From NCBI RefSeq assembly GCF_026914265.1, contig NC_069135.1:11072887-11136886 (forward strand): 64,000 bases of DNA. Reading direction: 5' to 3'. A model generated the notes under the pieces. The model saw nothing but the letters and a program-made list of their open reading frames with translations. It had not been told where the DNA came from and did no database searches. Shown in pieces: positions 61,858 through 64,000 of the stretch (its first letter is position 1; every line of letters starts with the position of its first letter). The position numbers were made by a program, and so were the translations under genes. This DNA comes from Mya arenaria (Eukaryota; Mollusca; Bivalvia; Myida; Myidae).

Positions 61858-61918
61858 ATGAGGTTATGGGCAGTTTTAGCTGCCTACCTATGTGTGCCCA
61901 TAGCGACCGGGGCTGACG
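61858..61918 (+). CDS. Gene 2 exon: signal peptide
   Basis: ATG at 61858 gives MRLWAVLAAYLCVPIATGAD, a short, classical signal peptide. It ends in phase 1 at gtaaga, exactly the phase used by the following TSP1 exons. Unlike gene 1, no extra Cys module lies between the signal peptide and TSP1. Confidence 0.85.
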
Positions 61919-62073
61919 GTAAGAAACTTAGATGTACCAAACACAAATCCTCAGTTTTGAATTAGAAATATGTTGTAAGATAAATCATTAAGTACATTTA
62001 GCCAACAATGAACGATTATAGTGTCATTGTCGATTCACCCTTTAACCTCGTGCATATCCCGTGCCCGTATCAG

Positions 62074-62244
62074 TTGACGGTGCATGGGGCGGCTGGATGC
62101 CGTGGACCACCTGCTCCGTCACTTGCGGTAGTGGCTACCACGTGCGCTCAAAGATCTGCGACAATCCGGAACCGGAAGGCGGCGGCGCTGACTGTGCTGG
62201 GACGGACTATGACACGAAGCCCTGCGATATGTCCAACTGTCCAG
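62074..62244 (+). CDS. Gene 2 TSP1 module 1 exon
   Basis: The acceptor is gtgcccgtatcag and the donor is gtatgc; phase is 1 to 1 (171 nt). It reads DGAWGGWMPWTTCSVTCGSG, then KICDNPEPEGGGADCAG, and ends PCDMSNCPG. It has the complete WxxWxxW, CSVTCGSG and six-cysteine pattern. It is the same length as gene 1 module 3. Confidence 0.9.
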
Positions 62245-62292
62245 GTATGCGATCACAACTATAAAATTGTTACGTCACCAGAAAATCTTCTG

Positions 62293-62510
62293 TGGCGGAT
62301 CTGTGGTCAAGTGGTTACACACTTGACTGTCAATCCAGGGGTCGCAGGTTCGATTTTCCGCTGCAACAGCTACACAGATACTAATCGTTTTCTGGGAGGG
62401 ACGTTCAAAAGGTGCCCCGTTTGACATTACTGTACACAGGTGCACGTGAAAAAATCAGGGTAATTAATACAAAGGTTGTATATTCTGTCTGTGCACTATT
62501 CTCCAAAAAC
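62293..62510 (+). mobile_element. tRNA-derived SINE of a second family (gene 2 intron)
   Basis: The head has tgtggtcaagtggttacac (A-box-like) and caggttcgattttcc (B box). The body has ctgggagggacgttcaaaag and tacacaggtgcacgtgaaaa and ends near ctgtctgtgcac. It is distinct from the SINEs at 50474 and 57886. Confidence 0.65.
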
Positions 62511-63774
62511 CTAAAACGATTAACACTCTTATCGGAGCATTCGCCGAATGGGGAGGCCCTAGTGCGAGTCTAAATAAGGTAACACAACACCAAATTATTC
62601 AATTTAATCTTGTTAAAGCTGTTATTTTTATTAAAAAGTAAAAAATCCCACTTTGGTGTATGAACTCATAGAAAAGAGGTGTTAAAATATCACAACTTGT
62701 GACAAAAATGTGTTTATTAACTATATCAAAATGAAGATAATAGAGGGTGCAAAATGTTGATTAGCTTCTTATTTTTTAATACTAATGGAATAAACTGAGC
62801 AATATTTATTCTTAAAAAAGGTATGTCATAATTGAAGACCTAGTGCCACTAAGGATTAAAATATAAGAGAAAGAGAAATAACAGTGGGTATATAACTATG
62901 ATAGGTCTCAGATTATGTCTGATAAAACCCCGAGGCTCAAACGAGGCTTTATTAAACAAAAGTGGATATAAATTACCAAGTGAACACCCTAACTCGATCA
63001 GTGACTCACTATATGCTTATGCGTTAGATAAGCGGGCGGCACTGAACGGTATTTTTCACACAGCCGAATATTACACACGTGCGACAAATTCGTACGAATA
63101 TGTCACACATTTGTGAAAATTCAGTGTTGTACCTCTACCACCACCCCATTCCCCCCGCCCCCTCGAACGCAAAAACGAATACGTCACATGTCCAAAAAAA
63201 AAAACAACACCCGTCAAAACATTATTCATACGAATGCGTCACACATTCCAAAAAAAGTTTTTTTCCGATATAGCCCTCGCATTGTACAGGATGCTAGAAC
63301 GTATTGAGTAAATTAACATTTTAGGTCATTGTATAGGGGCTATACATGTAAAATTCTTTAGCACTCAATATTTTGATAACTTTTCTACACAGATACTTCA
63401 TAAAAGTATGAGAAGTATCATGTTGCTTTAAGGGGTCACTTGTTCAAAAGTCAATGATATGGAGTAATAAACATGTCATCCTTTATTATTAAACATGTTG
63501 ATACCTGTTTGACGAAAATCTTAATTGTTCTTAATAAATATTCGATCATTTGTGACTATAGGATTGCTCGAATCCTTCATAGTTTATGTCCGGTCAGTTA
63601 TTTCATGGTGCATGGACCTATTAAAAAAAAACAAAAAAATATCACAAGAGTTACATGTAGCCATATCATTTACTTGACAATGTACAGTACCTTATCTTTA
63701 ACGTTGTCACATATACTCACGTGATTGACCTTTAACGGTATACGACTATTCACTTTGATATTTTACTTTGCCAG
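62511..63774. other. Gene 2 intron remainder
   Basis: No exon is recognisable. A degenerate block acgaata(t/c)gtcacac recurs near 63095, 63176 and 63230, once split by an A-run. The tract ends in tttactttgccag, the next acceptor. Confidence 0.45.
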
Positions 63775-63945
63775 TTGATGGTGAATGGAGCGGCTGGGAG
63801 GCGTGGACGGCGTGCACGACCACATGTGGCACGGGCGTAACTTTTCGTACTCGCCACTGTGACAACCCCGCCCCCGCCTATAACGGCTCAGATTGCCCTG
63901 GCCTCAACCAGGACTTTTCTAAGTGCCTTGTCAAACACTGCCCCA
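63775..63945 (+). CDS. Gene 2 TSP1 module 2 exon (gene continues beyond window)
   Basis: The acceptor is ttttactttgccag and the donor is gtaagc; phase is 1 to 1 (171 nt). It reads DGEWSGWEAWTACTTTCGTG, then RHCDNPAPAYNGSDCPG, and ends KCLVKHCPS. It is canonical, with CTTTCGTG satisfying the fucosylation pattern. The donor shows that more exons follow to the right of the window, so the full architecture, and whether it too has a membrane anchor, is unknown. Confidence 0.9.
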
Positions 63946-64000
63946 GTAAGCACCTCCTCATTTCATACTGTACGTTTACAGGGACGAAGATATGATCGAA

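Overview
The window looks like AT-rich, repeat-dense animal DNA, most probably from a mollusc and likely a bivalve. The reasons are GT-AG spliced exons, thrombospondin type 1 (TSP1) modules encoded one per phase-1 exon, tRNA-derived SINEs, and a tandem-repeat element with recurring tgaccttgacctttgacc blocks that I know as common in bivalve DNA. Nothing prokaryotic is present: no operons, no long uninterrupted ORFs with start signals, no CRISPR arrays.

Positions 1-34,000 hold no gene I can support. This stretch contains a diverged segmental duplication (about 300-2770 against 3640-8165), MITE-like copies, a tandem-repeat element (6042-7540), a Penelope-like reverse-transcriptase relic with its 3' region (24535-26545) and a truncated second copy of that 3' region (4335-4880), a 1.9 kb imperfect palindrome (11422-13298), and a broken remnant of a repeat-associated Cys-motif gene (26546-26859). 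A 37-bp satellite of about 4.5 kb (34310-38780) closes this half.

Positions 39,500-64,000 are the genic half, all on the plus strand. Gene 1 starts with a signal-peptide exon carrying a partial six-cysteine (ShK-like) pattern. Then come a mini-exon, three TSP1 exons (the middle one degenerate) and, after a 14 kb intron filled with minisatellite, MITE and SINE DNA, exons for a Cys-rich membrane-proximal region, one transmembrane helix and a cytoplasmic tail of about 410 residues with proline-rich and YxxL/I motifs. Splice phases agree from the first TSP1 exon to the tail, so I read it as one type I membrane receptor-like gene (39570-60725). The join across the 14 kb intron is inference. An in-frame stop and AATAAA just after TSP1 exon 3 would allow a short secreted product. 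Gene 2 begins 1.1 kb downstream with its own signal peptide and two canonical TSP1 exons and runs off the right edge, so the locus is a tandem cluster of TSP1 genes.

Three minisatellites (24, 26 and 27 bp units) lie inside gene 1 introns and the 37-bp satellite lies just upstream, so this gene is embedded in unstable repeat DNA.
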